From Eremophila alpestris peregrina (taxonomy: Eukaryota; Chordata; Aves; Passeriformes; Alaudidae): a DNA stretch of 64,000 bases. The stretch is taken from NCBI GenBank assembly GCA_009792885.1, contig WMCF01000016.1, positions 14,156,662 to 14,220,661 of the forward strand, read 5' to 3'. Below, piece after piece: positions 37,021 through 50,382 of this stretch (within the stretch, counting starts at the first letter, position 1; every line of letters begins with the position of its first letter). A model generated the notes under the pieces. The model had not been told where the DNA came from. It ran no database searches and saw only the letters and a program-made list of their open reading frames with translations. A program made the translations under genes and the position numbers.

Positions 37021-39755
37021 CTTACACCTTTACACCATGTAATGCAGTGAAGAAGCACCAGCTCCAAAACAGAGAATCCTTTTCCTGACTATCCTACTCT
37101 AGAGCTACCACTTCCCAGCATGAGACAAAGGTGAAGGCCAGCCTGTTCCTTGTAACTCATTTCTGCCATTTCTTGCATTGAACCAGCTCCATTTCCAGCT
37201 CCACAATGAAGTGGCCAAGGCCATCTGCTTATCAAAGCAATAGCAAAGGGAGCAGCTCTGTTCTTCGTAGTCTCAGCTGACAGAAACTGCCTGTTCTTCA
37301 TTGTAATTAAGAAACAGTCCAGTTAGACAGTCCAAGTTTCAAATACTGATTTCTCCAAAGCATCTGGAGTCCAAGGAACTCTATTAAATTTCTCTTCAAA
37401 TGGGAAAATATTGTGCCACCACCAGCCTGTTCATGTTTTAAATAGTGTAATCATTGACACTAAAGGTATGTTGCAAAAATTTGGTAGTTAATACTGAGCT
37501 GTGATATTTATACCAGATTTTATACAACTATAAAACCTACAGTTAATATTTCTGGCATAGGTTACACTCATAATATAAGTGGAAAGGGTTTCTTAAAAAG
37601 CTGAACAAATGGGAGGTTGGGGGAGGGGGGACGTTGCTCAAGAGGGTTTGGAACATTAAAGTGGAAAAGCAACAAAAGCAGCACTGAACTCCCAAGACAG
37701 TGGAAAAGTTGAAATAGTGACAGAATAATTGACATAGCTGACTTAAAAATATCCTGTCAACTGTTAACCCTTCCAGTGCCAAAAAAAACTATTCAATTCT
37801 TGCCTGAGAAGCTGAACACTCCATTAATGATGATGACGATTGTGATTGAGTAGAAGCAGCAGAGATGTCCTTGTACTAAGACATACTCAAAACCAATACT
37901 TTGGGAAATCAGGGATTTAAGGAAGACCTGAAAGGCACAAATGTTTCATGCAGAGTTTTTACAAAAACACTTTTAAATAATGTTCATAGTGTACAGAACA
38001 AGAGTTCCAAACAATATCTGATATTGTTAAATATTTATCTAAATACTAGAAAGGCAGCCAACCCCTTCAGAATGCTCACCAATTTTACAGCTCTTATCTT
38101 TCTGGACAAGAAGTGCCAGCACTATTAGAGCATCAAGCATGGAAAATGAGGAAAGAACTGAGCTTTAGGGATTGTTTTCTAGAGTGTTTGGGTCACCACA
38201 AGTCAGATATTCTCAAACAAATCTTGGTCAGAAATGTGGTGTTGTAGGTCTGGGTTTTGTAGTTCTGTAACAGTGGTGAAAAGTCCAGGTTAGAGACCAT
38301 GGAAAGGGGAATGGACTGTGAGAAGGTTTTTGGATGTAAAAGCAATTTTAATAGATCAATGCAAAGTTTTACGTCAGCAGAATTGAGAAAGCCTCGGAAA
38401 AAGTCTGCACTTTTAAAGTGTGTTTGCTGTTTACAAAATATAGCTAATCTGAGTGAGTGGGAGCAGTCAATATTGTACATAATCATGAAGAGTAAAAAGA
38501 GAAGCTATTTGTATTTCACAACTCTCCTACCACTGTGTTAGAAGAAAACATGAACCTTACATAAGGAAGTGAGTTAAACAAAGAATATGAGCACTTTTTG
38601 TTGTTACTTCCAGCAGAGTAGAAAAGGATTTTAAATATTTTTATGTAGTATGCATACTGAGTATATGATGCATACAATTTATATCTGTAAAATATTATCC
38701 TCTCTAACATTTTCATTGCAATCTTGCATTTGACTGAAATCTCTGAAGGTTGATCAAAAAATGGTGGGAAATGGAACTCTTCAACCCCTACACTTTCTTT
38801 CCTTTTCTCTGAGGAGTCTCCTCCTTTTTCTCCCAACTCTTGTTTTTGATGATGTATTTTTTGTTCAAGCACCTATTACCACAGTGTCTGAACACCTGTG
38901 AGGAGCTGCTGCTCCAGGATATGGTCAGGTTCAGAGGCACACAAGCTGATGAATATCACATTCAACCTCTTTAATTGCCACCCCACACAAATCTTTTTTT
39001 GGCAAATAAGTCAAGGAAGGAGGTTGGTGCATGATTCATTTACATAATGCTCAGCACAGGGAAGGCAGGAGCAGGCAGGTGGAGACAGGACATCCAGATG
39101 CTATGGGAGCAGCTGTTGAAAACAGCCTGGAGATGACCAAAGCTCTCTTTGAAGCTGACAGTAGGTTTCCTGTTCCATGTTCTACTGAAGGATCTGGAAC
39201 AGCAAAGCCCAATATTTTTGGAATAGGGTCTCACTGTCATCACCTTCCCTCCTACCCCAAGCCTTACCCACCTCTGGTCTCCTTGCCCTTCCTATCTGCT
39301 CCCCTACAGCTGCTCCTGCCTTATTCCCACCTCAGGCTGAAGCCTTCTAGCCCAGCCTTGCTGCCAGCTGCAATCAGGCAAATGGAGCTCCCAAGTTGGT
39401 AGTCCTGGGGAATGCAGCAGCTTAAGCCCTGCTCCACATCCTGCTTCAGTTCTGGATTTTGCTCAGGTGACCCTGGGGACCTGCCTATTGAAAAGAGAGG
39501 CTTCCTGTAGCTCCCAGCAAATTTCAGAGTTAGCTGAAAAATCACAAGGAGGACTTGTGAGATTGTAAGGATGTGGGAACAAGAAATATGGAAAAAATTG
39601 AAATGTTTAACTTTCTTTCCTTAAATAACTGCTTACGAACAGGAGAAACATGTCTCTGCTGACAGTAGGATGTCCAGAGATGAGCAAGGAGAGCCTCACC
39701 ATGCCAATCTTTTGGCTGAGTGTGGCTTGACTGAGCAGCAGCTGTGCCCGTGAAA
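36963..39755. other. AT-rich stretch, no gene seen
   Basis: From about 37380 to 38720 the sequence is markedly AT-rich, with many short AT words (aaatattatcc, tatatgatgcatac, tgttaaatatttatc) and only short frames. A G-rich spot at 37612-37632 has three G-runs but no fourth. No exon or RNA gene was recognised. Confidence 0.5.
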
Positions 39756-39783
39756 CCCCCCCCTTGCCCTTCCCCTTCCCCCC
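39756..39783 (-). other. Strong predicted G-quadruplex motif (minus strand)
   Basis: The plus strand has C-runs of 8, 3, 4 and 6 separated by 3, 2 and 2 bases, so the minus strand carries four G-runs with very short loops. Short loops and long G-runs favour a stable quadruplex, and the plus strand could form an i-motif. It sits in a local pyrimidine-rich tract with no gene nearby in view. Confidence 0.8.
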
Positions 39784-40650
39784 TGCTCTCTTGACTACAA
39801 AATGGGGTGATGATGTCTGTCCACATTGGATTAGTGATCTACAGCCAGGAAAAAAATAAAACTGTGTGAGGTCTAAGCTCATCTTTCCTTGCAGCTTTTG
39901 TTTGTTTCATAAATAACTACAGCTAAACTAATAAACCAGAAATTAAATATTTCATATGGAAATATTTAAAAAAAATGAGCATGTGGTGGTGCTTTTCCCT
40001 GTAGTTAGCTGGTGAAAGCACTGCAAGGTGAGGCTCACAACCCAGTTTCAAATCCCTTCTCTGTGCTCAGAAACAGAGTGTGGATTTAAATATCTCTGGT
40101 GACACAGAAGGGCCTTGCCAGGCTGTTTCAAGATGGGTTTTCCCTGCCTTTCTAGCCAAGTCCTTGTGGAGGTGGGTGCAGCCAGTGAGGACAATCTGTC
40201 ACCAATCTGAAAAATGACTGGGCCATCTCAGGTGTGCTGGAACAGCTGTCACTGGGCAGTCATGCCATTGCAAAACACTCTGTTCAGCTGTGCATGCCTT
40301 ACTCATAAGGAGATGCTCCTTTTCCTCTAATTACCTCTGCTATTGTTACTCCCAAGCACGCTGGAACACTATTAAGTAGTAATAACTACTGATACTTGTG
40401 GGAGAAATAAGTGTTAATATGTGGCTTGTTAAGAGAGCTCCAGGAGGAGCACAGAAAGGGGGTTTTGTCTTGTACAAAGCACAAAGCTCACAGGGCTGGG
40501 TCTGAATGAAGGCTCACTGGCAGGAGGGTTACCCTCAGAAGACAAGCAGTTTGGTCCTGGGAATTGAACTCTGTCGGGTCAGAGAATGGGAGAGCAATAC
40601 TGACAAGCTGAGCCTCTGTAGTTTGTTTTATTTTTGTGGTTTGCTTGATA
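39784..40650. other. Unassigned sequence, no gene seen
   Basis: No gene or repeat is recognisable. An AT-rich part near 39900-39980 and an alternating taattac/tagtaataac part near 40320-40400 are the only notable textures. Confidence 0.5.
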
Positions 40651-41153
40651 TCTGTATCAGATGTGGCCAGCAGAACCAGGGAAGGGATCCTTCCTTTGTA
40701 CTCAGCACTGGTGAGGCCACACCTTGAGTCCTGTGTCCTGTTCTGGGCCCCTCAGTTCAGGAGGGACATTGAGGGGCTGGAGAAGGCCCAGAGAAGGGCA
40801 GTGGAGCTGATGAAGGGTCTGGAGCACAAGTCCTGTGAAGGGCAGCTGGGGGTGTTTTGTGTGGAGAAAAGGGGCCTCAGGATGACTTTGCCACTCTGCA
40901 CAACTCCCTGACAGAAAGCTGTAGCCAGGTGAGAATCGGCCTCTTCTGCCTGGTAACCAGCGATGGAGTAAGAGGATGTAAAACTCCTCTGTATTGGACA
41001 TCAGGAAGAATTTCTTCACAGACATTGGAACTGGCTGCCCAGGGAGATGTGGAGTCACTGTCCCTGGAGGTGTTTAAGGAAAGGCTGGCTGTGGCACTCA
41101 GTGCCATGGTCTGGGTGACACTGGGGAGTTGGGTCATTGGTTGGACACAGTGA
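40651..41153 (+). pseudogene. CR1 ORF2 (reverse transcriptase) C-terminal relic, frameshifted
   Basis: The first segment (to about 40885) translates to SRTREGILPLYSALVRPHLE, then FWAPQFRRDIEGLEKAQRRA and LMKGLEHKSC, the conserved tail beyond the CR1 reverse-transcriptase domain. Near 40880 the reading frame shifts, and the continuation is found in another plus frame: TLHNSL, CSQVRIGLF, VTSDGVRG, then SLSLEVFKERLAVALSAMV. The catalytic palm motif and the endonuclease domain lie upstream and are absent through 5' truncation. It is non-functional. Confidence 0.88.
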
Positions 41154-41190
41154 TCTCAGAGGCCTTTCCCAACCTGATAGATTCTGTGAT
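40651..41190 (+). mobile_element. CR1 LINE, ORF2 3' end plus 3' UTR (longest copy)
   Basis: At about 540 bases this is the longest CR1 copy here. It starts near 'tctgtatcagatgtggccag', runs through the ORF2 C-terminal part ('tactcagcactggtgaggcc', 'ttctgggcccctcagttcag', 'gaggggctggagaaggccca', 'gagcacaagtcctgtgaagg'), then 'aagaatttcttcacagacat', 'ctgcccagggagatgtggag', 'gtccctggaggtgtttaagg', and ends 'attctgtgat'. The ATTCTGTG terminus separates it from the ATTCTATG copies at 14127 and 53491, so it belongs to a different CR1 subfamily. It is 5'-truncated and frameshifted. Confidence 0.97.
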
Positions 41191-44100
41191 ATCCAGAAAT
41201 TTTTCATACTAAGCAGAAGATGCAAACTGGCATTGAGTCAAGCCCTTGGTCCAGCTGTGGGTATATGGAAATGAGCTGGAGTGGTCAGGATTGGCTGTAT
41301 CCCTTTAACCTGCTTTGAGTGCCACACCTCAGACCTTTCTTCTGTACTGAGGAGCCTTGTGAGCCCCATTATGCTGAGGCAGCAAAAGAAAAGCTGAGTG
41401 AGCTGCACCTTTCACAACACAGTTGCATGGGGAGGTGTTTCTGGGTAAGAACACAGTGGGATGCTCCTGTTGGCAGCTGGACCTCTTGGTTTCCCTTCTG
41501 CTTTTTCCCCTGCTGATGATGAGGGCTCTAGTCGTGTGATTTTCCACCACTGTGAGAGTGGCCTTGGGTGCTGCTTGGACTCTGAGTCTTCAGCACCATT
41601 GTCCAGGCTGCCATCTGTGGCCTTCCAGGGCTCCCTCCCTCCTCCTGGGGAAGTGTCTGTTATCCTGTGAGGGTAACACTCTCAGCCATAGCTTCTTAAA
41701 GGTGTATCTTTATGGCTTTCTAACTGCACACCTGATCCTCCTGCTCCTTTTGCCCTACTTTAAGAGAAGAGCAGGCTCTTGTACTGCTGTCCATCCAGGT
41801 GATGTTCTTGCTGAGGCTTGCTCTAGTCTGTGGCATTCAAAAAAGGACATATCCTGTTATCACTGTGCTCTGGCAAGAACACAGTTGTATTCATGTAGAA
41901 CCATTGCAGTCTGTTTGTAAGACATGATATAATTGAAAAGTCTGGCACATTTCCCACAGCAAACATTGTTAATCCCCACTAGCTAGGATTAGTCACCACT
42001 CCTTACAAGCCTTGACACAAATCTAGCAAGTTATTCAGTTAATCTGCGCTTACAGGATAAATATTGCATCCTGTGGGAAATTAGGCAGTGTCTTCTTCCT
42101 CTCCTGTTGTGCAGTGATGCATTGTGTCCTTTACACCTGAAGGTGAAGGGGAAAAACGCAGTAACGTGATAAATGTTAGCAGACACCTGCTATCACAATG
42201 CAGCTGGATGGGCAGGGAAATTTAGTACAAAATAGCTTGCTGAAACCAGGCAGTGGATATAAACAGCATTTCTGTGCTCCTCGTGGCACTGCAGAATTTC
42301 CTGTTGTACAGCAATGGGCATTGGCTGCCTCACAACTGCAGGGCTCTGCTGGAGTCCCATCTTCCTTTTTGCTGGAGGTTTTCTCCTTGTGAGATCTCAA
42401 GCTGAATCTGCAAGTCATTGGAGCTGGGTGGTGCATTTCCCTTCAAACTAAGGCCTCTGAGAGGAAGGTGTTTCAGGCTATGAACATTTGCAATATCCCA
42501 AGTGCAGCTCCAAGTTTCCTCACAGGCCATCTCCAAAACAGCAGGACCTTACTGACTGGGTGGCCTGAGATCCTATTTGTCTGGGCAAAATGGCTGAGTG
42601 GATCTGCAGAGACTGAGTTTCCAGTTCTTGGCAATTCAGCCAGGGAAGCTGGCCTGAAGAACTGCACCAAGGAAGCTTGGAGACTTCAGTTCAGCAGCCC
42701 TGCCAGGGAGTCTCTTCCAAGCCTGCACATTGTCCAGTGAAACCAAGACCACCTGTGGGCACAAGCAGGGGCCTTTTGGCTGGGGAGGTTTTCTGAAGAG
42801 TTCTGGAAATTTCTGATTCCGGTGTTGCTTGAGCCAAAACCTTTTAAAAATAAATTATTATTACTGAAGTGTTCTCATAGACATTTAACTCTCCCAGTGC
42901 TTTAGAGCAACACAAATTCCATTTTATCTTGGGTAAATAAGTAATTACATAAATGAATGGATGTTTATTCACCTCATTGATTTATCATCTCATTAGACTG
43001 AGTAATGTTTTCAAGATTTTAAGCTTAAATTTCACTCCCAGTCAGCAACATGGGTTTATAAATCTTAAGCAAGGTGCTTCTGAAAAGAGAGGAGTCATGC
43101 TCAGAGCTTTTTCTACCTTGACAATCTGTCTGGTCACTTACCCTCATTACTGTGTGACTAATTTCCTTGAATCTGGTAATGAATTATGTTTCCTCTTGCC
43201 CCATTCCAAAAATTGTTGTAGTAACCATGTGTGTGACCAGCCCTGACTCCCCAGCATCTTGTCTGAGTGAGTGCTGGCTGCAGGGAGAAGTCTGCCATGG
43301 GTTTTTAAAAATATCATCACATCTGGTAATGTTTGTCTTGTCCTTGCCCTTTGGTTTTTAGTGAAGGTTGTTGCCTAGGAAAATTTAGGATTCATTTCCA
43401 TCTTATGGTGGATTTGAGGGGCTAAAATAGTTCTAGACATGACACTGGAGTTTAACACAATTTTACTGCTCTAAGTTGTGAGTCCAGGAACTGGACTGGT
43501 TTTAACCCTTGTGCCTACTGATGGTGGATGTGGTGAAGGCCCATTGTCACACTTGGAATCTGCTCAGAAGCTCTCTTACCTGTAAGTGTGGATTTGTGAA
43601 CACTTCCAGTGTTTCCATCGTGTTTCCTCAAGACAGGTCAGTATTGCAGGAAGGAAGCACTCAGCTCAGTCAGGCGCCCACAGGGAGTGATGCTGCTGTG
43701 CTTCCCAAGGGCATCTCTCCTGCCTGAGCAGCCCTGCTGGCAGGGCTCTCTCTGACACTGCCCTGCACTTCCTTCCTGCCTGGAGATGGCTGGGGGACGG
43801 TGCAGACTGGCTGAGATAAATCACTGGGTCAGTTGGGAACTGCCAGCAGTGTTTTTCTCCTCTCTGTCTGCATCTAGAATTTACTAGAAGAAGGTCATGT
43901 TACTGTTGTTTCCTCTTCCACATTCCCTGTCAGACAAGGTCATTTTTGAAACCAATGACCAGTTAAGCTTTAATTCTGCAGCCATGGAAAATTATTATCA
44001 AAAGGGACAAGCTTCCTAGTAGATGATTAACTGGCACATCCGACAGCTGGTTACACTTTAACAGGATCCTTTTGCACAACTCCCTTCAGCTGCAGTGAAC

Positions 44101-47100
44101 TTGAACTCATGTGAAAATGAGCGAGATGTAAGGGGTGACTCTCCTCTACCATGTGGATCAATAAATCCTGGCTGTATAAATAGATGGTGAGAGAGAGGAC
44201 AGAGTCCCCACTGAACAAACTTCTTGGAGCTCTCCTTGGAAGCCTAGATTTTGCTCCTGTTCCTAGTCCTTTGTTGCTGCTGGTATAATTCACTCTGTTT
44301 TCTGTTGCCAAGGTTGTGAGAAACATAGCACAGTCTCAGTTGTGCTGAGATGGGTACAGCCTGTCACAATTCTGGACTAGTGATGGCAGCAAGGTGGGTT
44401 AAAGACAACCCTATTCCTGTGTTGGCTCAGGTTTTGGAGTACCTAAGAGTTAGGCCAGGTTTGTGTGAGATGGAAATCATCAAAGAGGGGAGGGCACAGA
44501 TGTACACCCCCTGCCTGGAGGTGCAAAAGGAAGGATGGGTTATCCCAACATGGCCTGAATTGATCTTTCTACTGCTGTGTTTTGGCAATATTTTTTCCTA
44601 AAAGGAAATGTTTAAAGGCTGTTCTGTGTTTTGGTGCAGAGTGTGTGTCCAGTGTTCTAGTCCTCCCATCTGAATCAACTGCAGGGTTTGAACATTTCAG
44701 TTTTAATACAGGGGAGCAAAGAAGGCTGACAAACCAAAAAGGAGCACGACTATGAACTGAAACCTTGAGAAAGATAATGTCACAAAGGGGGCTTTTTTAG
44801 TAAATTGATTAATTGCTTCAAGCAATTGCATCAGGCTTTGCCTTCACCATGTCTGAAAGGTGCATTGGGGAACCTCAAGCCATCTTGCCCCAGCCTGAAA
44901 TGCAGCACATGCTGATGTGGTCAGAGTCATTCAGCTCCAAACCAGTATCTGCCAGTCACTGGTTATCACAGGCACTGACATCTGGGAAGCTCTACCTCCC
45001 TATGTCAGCAGAGCATCTGGCACAGATTATACCCCCATGTTGAAAAACTCATGCAAAATTACTTTTTCCACACTATCCTGAGCCACTGCAGCCACCCTGC
45101 TTATGGGTATGCAGGCAAGCTCCTGTGCCACTGGCACAGATGTGTCTAGGCTGGCTGAGGCTGTCCCTGTTTGATTGCAGTCTAGTCCAGAGTCTGTCTG
45201 CTGACGTAAGAAATAAGCAGAATTTGCCTTGCTGGTGGTTCTGGAGGAGGCAGAGGCAGGAATGCATCCCCATCCTGGCATTGTTCCACAGATTCACTTG
45301 GCTTGTCTTCCCTGAATGACCCCTTCCAGCTCACCTACAGCTGAGGGCAGAAGTTGGCCTTTACTTTGGTTTATTTATGGCAGATTCATTTTTGTTCTGT
45401 TTCCCCTATCAGTAATAAGGAATGAATCCTGTTCTTTGCTTAATCAGGGTAACTGTGAACAGGCTCACACCTGTGCACTTGGAGGCTGTTTTTAAAAGCT
45501 GGCTGATATCAGTGTTTTGGTGTAAAGCTGAGAAATTCTTAAAGAGCAGGTCACAGGGCTGCCTGCAGAGGCCTGACATTACCTTCAACTGACAGTGACA
45601 GAAACTGGTGGTGGATGTCTCTGTGGTATCAAAGAATGATATCTAAAATTCACCCCTGCCTTGAGGACTAATCTCCTAAAGTCCTTCTGAATGGCTTCTG
45701 AGCTGGGCTAGAGCAGGGCAGGCATTTACATCTGTCCCACTGGCTGTGTCTGCCCTCCCCTTCCCCACGAGCAGCTTTGAGGCAGAGCTTGGACAGCTTT
45801 GTCTGCTCAGCTCAGTCAGAGACCAGATCAAACTGGTGTCTCTGCTGGACAGTTGTTAATTGAGAGCTGCAGAACTGAAAGCCTCTGGCAGTCAAAAATC
45901 TGGTTAAGAGGTTTTCCCCTTTTTCTTTCTAGCCACATGAATGGAAACTGAGGTCCTGCTGAGTGATGTGATCCCCATTCCCAGTTCTTGTCATGAACTT
46001 TCAGATGTGTGTGTGCAGGAGCAGAGGAGCCAGCACTGGCAAACACCTTGTTCCTGTTAGAGGTGCTGTCCTTGCCCTGATGGAGGCAGGCTCAAGGGTG
46101 GGACCTGTGCAGTTACACTCCAGCTGGAAGTTCCTTGCCCTCACTGTCTGCTGTTCCAGTAACTATTTGAGAGGGGTTGTCCAGGGGTTTATGTCTGGTA
46201 AAACTTGTCCATGAAATGCAAGATGTTGAAAATAGGGAAACAGAGGCCTGTCTCTAATAGTGCCAACAAGACAAGATCTTTGGGAAGAATATCTGAGAAT
46301 AAATCAGCTGCTACATCTGGGGATAAAGCTGACAAGAAGTGGCCCTGGAGATCTTTTTCAGGTCTGAGATAGAAGCTGATAAAGTTTAGGGAGGTGTTAA
46401 ATGGTTAACCATCCTTGGGCCACTGTGGCTACAACAACACTGCTATAACAACAGCAGCAAAGGCATTTGCTAACATCTTTCTCTGTAGCTCCTCTGGGAT
46501 CCATTAGTCCCTTGTTTCCCTGCTCTCAATCAGCCTTCTACCTTTTAAAAGGCAGAATACTAATATAAAGCCATTAAAAAAAAATCCAGAATTGATTTTA
46601 CATGACAGACGTTGCTGTCAAATTTAGGAAGATGGCCAAAATGCTAACAGAAGTGAGGAACAATGGAATACAAACATTTTCCAATGCCAACTGATCTACT
46701 GTGTTCTAGAGTGTTATTTTCAGAGCAGCTTTTTCTATGCCTGAGCAAGAGAGAGGATTCATCAAGGTGCCCAGGAGAATGCCAGTGGGAGCAGTGGTCT
46801 CATGCTCCAGCAGTCAGTGCTTTTTGGATTATGCATTTTCCACAATGATTATCTATGTCCTTTCTTTTGTTGTTCCTGCTTGGATGAAGGACTGCACTGT
46901 AACTGCTCCCTGCTGGGAGCCAGGACCTGTTTGCATTAGAGCAAATGATTCCTTACTAGAGGGCTGGATTTGGTGTATTCGTGTGATATGCAATATCTTT
47001 GAGCCCTTCCACCCAGCTTAGCTGAGGCATTGCAGCAGCTGACAGTGCAGAGGGTCCCAGCTGGGAGGCTGTTTCCCACAGAACTGGGGAGCCTCAGGGA

Positions 47101-50100
47101 CTGGATCAATGCTCCACTTTTACAAACTGAGGCTGGTTTGATGCATGCTGAGGAGCTGGGTCAGAGCTGGACTTTGTAAACAGGTGCAGACTGCCTGAAT
47201 GGCTTTGCACTGATTGCACCAGGGGAGGCTTGGCTCAACCCCCTGCCATTTCCTCCTCATTTGACTGCAAGGTTAAAAGCAGTGTTTGCTTTTGGAGCAC
47301 TGGCCTGATTTCACTGGTTTATACTGCAGACTATTAGTGGGAAGTACCTAGGCACTAAAATGTTAATGGCAAATATCTCAATTAGCATGTTTTTGTGTTT
47401 TATTGTCTTGTTTTGTTAGGCTTGTGTAGTTCGTAAAGGGCCGGGGGGATTCCATAAGAAGGAACATAATCTGAGTCTGTGTTGTTACTTAGTGTCAGCC
47501 TCAAGGAAACCCCAACTGCACTGCTGTTCTTTAAGGACAAGGGCAAAGAGCCAGCCTCCTAGAGAAACTCAGGAAGGCATTAAATAAGCTTTTTCTACTT
47601 TTAATAGGGAAACTGCAAGGAGATAATTCATAAGTGTGACAGGCATGGCCTGTGGCCTCTGCCAGGAGCCCCCAGATACCAGTGGTGCTGAGGGAGGCAA
47701 GCTGGATTGGGTGTTTGTGGGCATGCCAGAGGTCTGTCCTTTCCATGGGGAGGTGCTGGAGGGGGTTAAGGAGATCGCAAGAGCTGATAAAATTCAGAGG
47801 AGAAAAGCCAGTCTCAAGCCATAGCAAGTGAAGACAAAAGCAGCAAGGCCTACCTGAGATGGCCACATGGAGCCATTTCTGGCACCATTTCTAGGGGGAC
47901 ACTGATTCCAGCTTTAACAAAGCTCTGATCACAGCATTTTGCAGAGACTTTTACAGGACAACATAGCTTAGTATTGCAACAAAACTGAGCTTTGAAATGC
48001 TCTGTGCAGCCTCTCTGTTGGCAACCACATCATCACAATCAATAACATCAGTCCATCAGCCTTCTAGAAGCACTTACTAGCTTGGGCACAGTCAGCCCCA
48101 TTCAAATACAGTCCCAGAGTGCTGAAATTTAATGGAAATTGGTCCATCCCCCGTTGGTGTGAACTGAACCTCTGCAGGTGTCAATAGATTGTGTTGATTT
48201 GAATGAATTCAGGATCTGGTAGTAAAGTTTTTCTTAAAAACCTGTTCTAGGAGATGCTGCTGCTAATGTAAGACTGTATTTCCATCTTGCCTATACATTT
48301 AGAGCTGACTCCTACAAGTACACAGATGACTAAATCCTATAGGAACAGCAGCATGCAATTCCCAGCTCCCTGTGCTCCTGGTGGGCTTCTCCACTGATGG
48401 CTCTGGGGGCTCACAGCTTAGCAAAGGCTGTCCCTGGAGCAGGAACAGCCCACACTTGGCAAGAAAGCGGGTTTTGGGAAACATCAGGCCTTTTCTTGCA
48501 ACCAAAATGGAAGGCAGGCAGGTGTTTGGGATGTGAGTTCATCTCATGCAACATCTGCTGAAGCTGTGTGGCACAGCTCTGGCTGCTCAGTCATTAACCT
48601 GCTCTGGTGAACGGTGCCCCTGCCTGTGCCAGGGGGGCTGCAACTAAATCACCTTTAGTATCCCTTTTAACCCAAGCCTTTCTGTGGTTCTATAATTATC
48701 TGTGTTGGTGGAGTGAGTTTCTGTCTCTTAGGATCAAGGAAATTACAGCATCACTGACCTCAGCACCCTCACAGCCTTGTCTAGGACAAGGGGAAAAGAG
48801 ACACTAGCTTTCCTTCAGGGTATAGAACCCAGCTTGGATCAGAGACCTCAGTGCACTGAGAATTTGTCTGGGAAAAACCAAAATCAATAGGGCTGTTGGT
48901 GATGGTTTAAGAGGTAGCTTTGAAGGTAGGAATTTATCTTTGAAAGTGTGCGTGGGGAGGAGGAAGCGAGTGGATGTGAAGGAGGGATGAGGAGAAGCCA
49001 TTGTATGTGCAGTCCCTCCATTTTATTGCTTTAACATCTATCTGGAAGATGATGGGTAATACAGAAACCAAACCGTCGTTTGTTTTAATAGTATTTTAGT
49101 CTTTAGCTTGAAGTTTGGGAGAGCTCTGTATTGGCCCTGAGCCACGTGTTTTGGTTTGTTTTTTCTCTAGGTGTCAAGGAAGGATGATTCTCTTTTTTTT
49201 TTTTTTTTTTTTTTCCTTTTCCTTACTGAGCTGAGACTCGTTGGGAAAGTTCCTCCAAAATGTAACTCCCTTGGGCTTGGCAGAGTTACCCTGGAATAAA
49301 CTGTTTGTGGTATATGGGGCACTTGGCAAAATATATGGCAGGCCCTTTGCAGTGGTCTCTCTGTTGTGTCTTGCCAACCACACAGGGATTTCACAATCAT
49401 TGCTGTGTGGAAGTGATCCAACAAAATTTATTATATAAAGCTTTACAAACACAAGGGACAAAAATAAGGGCAATGCACTCAGGAGCCTGAATGCTGGGCA
49501 CAGAGAGTGCCTGGTTTATCTCCACTGAACAAAGTTCTGCCACCAGAGCTGTGTGTATCAGCATAAATGACAACAGGGGTACAAGACCCCTCTAGGTCTG
49601 GCCAGCAATCTCAGTAGTCCAGGCAGCATTTGCTTTTAAACTTCTCATAAGAGCATATCCTGCCCTGCTGTTACTGCTGTAGGAATTGTTGGGTTTAAAA
49701 CTCAGATTTGCTAATGAACTGTGGCACTGTTTTGGGTCAGCCTGAGTGTTAACTCTCAAAATCTGTTCTGTGAAAAGAACGAAAACTAAAAAATGTTTAG
49801 ATTGGAGTTGAACAAAATAGTTTAATTAAACAGCCATTACTGGGCTAGAAACTCCTTGTTCCTTTCTTTTCTGGAAGCCAGGCTTGGTGCATGGTGAAGA
49901 GAGGCCCCCCTTTTCCATTTGGAAGAAGTGTGATATAGCATTAATGGATCTGAGGCCATTTCTTTCTTTCCATTTCTTTGTTGGGCAAGTGAAAAGACCC
50001 TCAGGGTCATGTACTTTGTGTTCTGAGGGACACATGTTCTGCCCTACCTTCATTTCTTGATGCCAGACAAATTCCTCTAATAGATGACACCAAGCTGAAA

Positions 50101-50170
50101 CTTGCTGGGTATCAAAACTCCTGTTAATATGCAGAGAGTGCCCCTTTATGTTCAAATATTTGAAGAATGT
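41191..50170. other. Unassigned sequence, no gene seen
   Basis: About 9 kb without a recognisable exon, RNA gene or interspersed repeat. Frames up to about 122 codons (41552-41920 plus; 47531-47866 minus) have no known domain. A cluster of CpGs with a G-rich word (gttcgtaaagggccgggggg) stands out at 47430-47450. The 22-T run at 49193 is listed separately. Confidence 0.5.
49150..49214 (+). repeat. Poly(T) tract (22 T) downstream of an acceptor-like site
   Basis: Positions 49193-49214 are an uninterrupted T22 run. Just upstream, ttttggtttgttttttctctag ends at 49170, which looks like a good 3' splice acceptor. The sequence that would follow runs directly into the T tract and would encode a phenylalanine run, so an exon here is improbable. 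Confidence 0.6.
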
Positions 50171-50382
50171 ATTTCAAGAGGGTTTTTACAATGAGGGTGG
50201 TGAGGCAGTGGCACAGGGTGCCCAGAGAAGCTGTGGCTGCCCCTGGATCCCTGGGAGTGTCCAAGGCCAGGTTGGACACAGCCTGGTCTGGTGGAAAGTG
50301 TCCCTGCCCATGGCAGAGGTTTGGACTAGATGGCCTTTAAAATGTTCCTTCCAACTCAAGCTATTTGATGATGCTATGATAT
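50171..50382 (+). mobile_element. CR1 LINE 3' region
   Basis: Starts near 'atttcaagagggtttttaca' and continues through 'atgagggtggtgaggcagtg', 'cccagagaagctgtggctgc', 'ccaaggccaggttggacaca', 'tgtccctgcccatggcagag' and 'ttccttccaactcaagctat' to a decayed terminus 'gatgctatgatatc'. It represents the ORF2 end and 3' UTR of CR1 and is 5'-truncated. A 171-codon open frame at 50148-50663 runs through it and beyond, but begins at a non-ATG position and leaves the element without any recognisable domain, so I regard it as incidental. Confidence 0.95.

Noticed and set aside
37612..37632. G-rich stretch considered as a quadruplex
   Set aside because: Only three separate G-runs of three or more are present.
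40040..40065. agtttcaaatccctt, considered as a tRNA T-loop (B box)
   Set aside because: No A box, acceptor stem or cloverleaf could be drawn around it.
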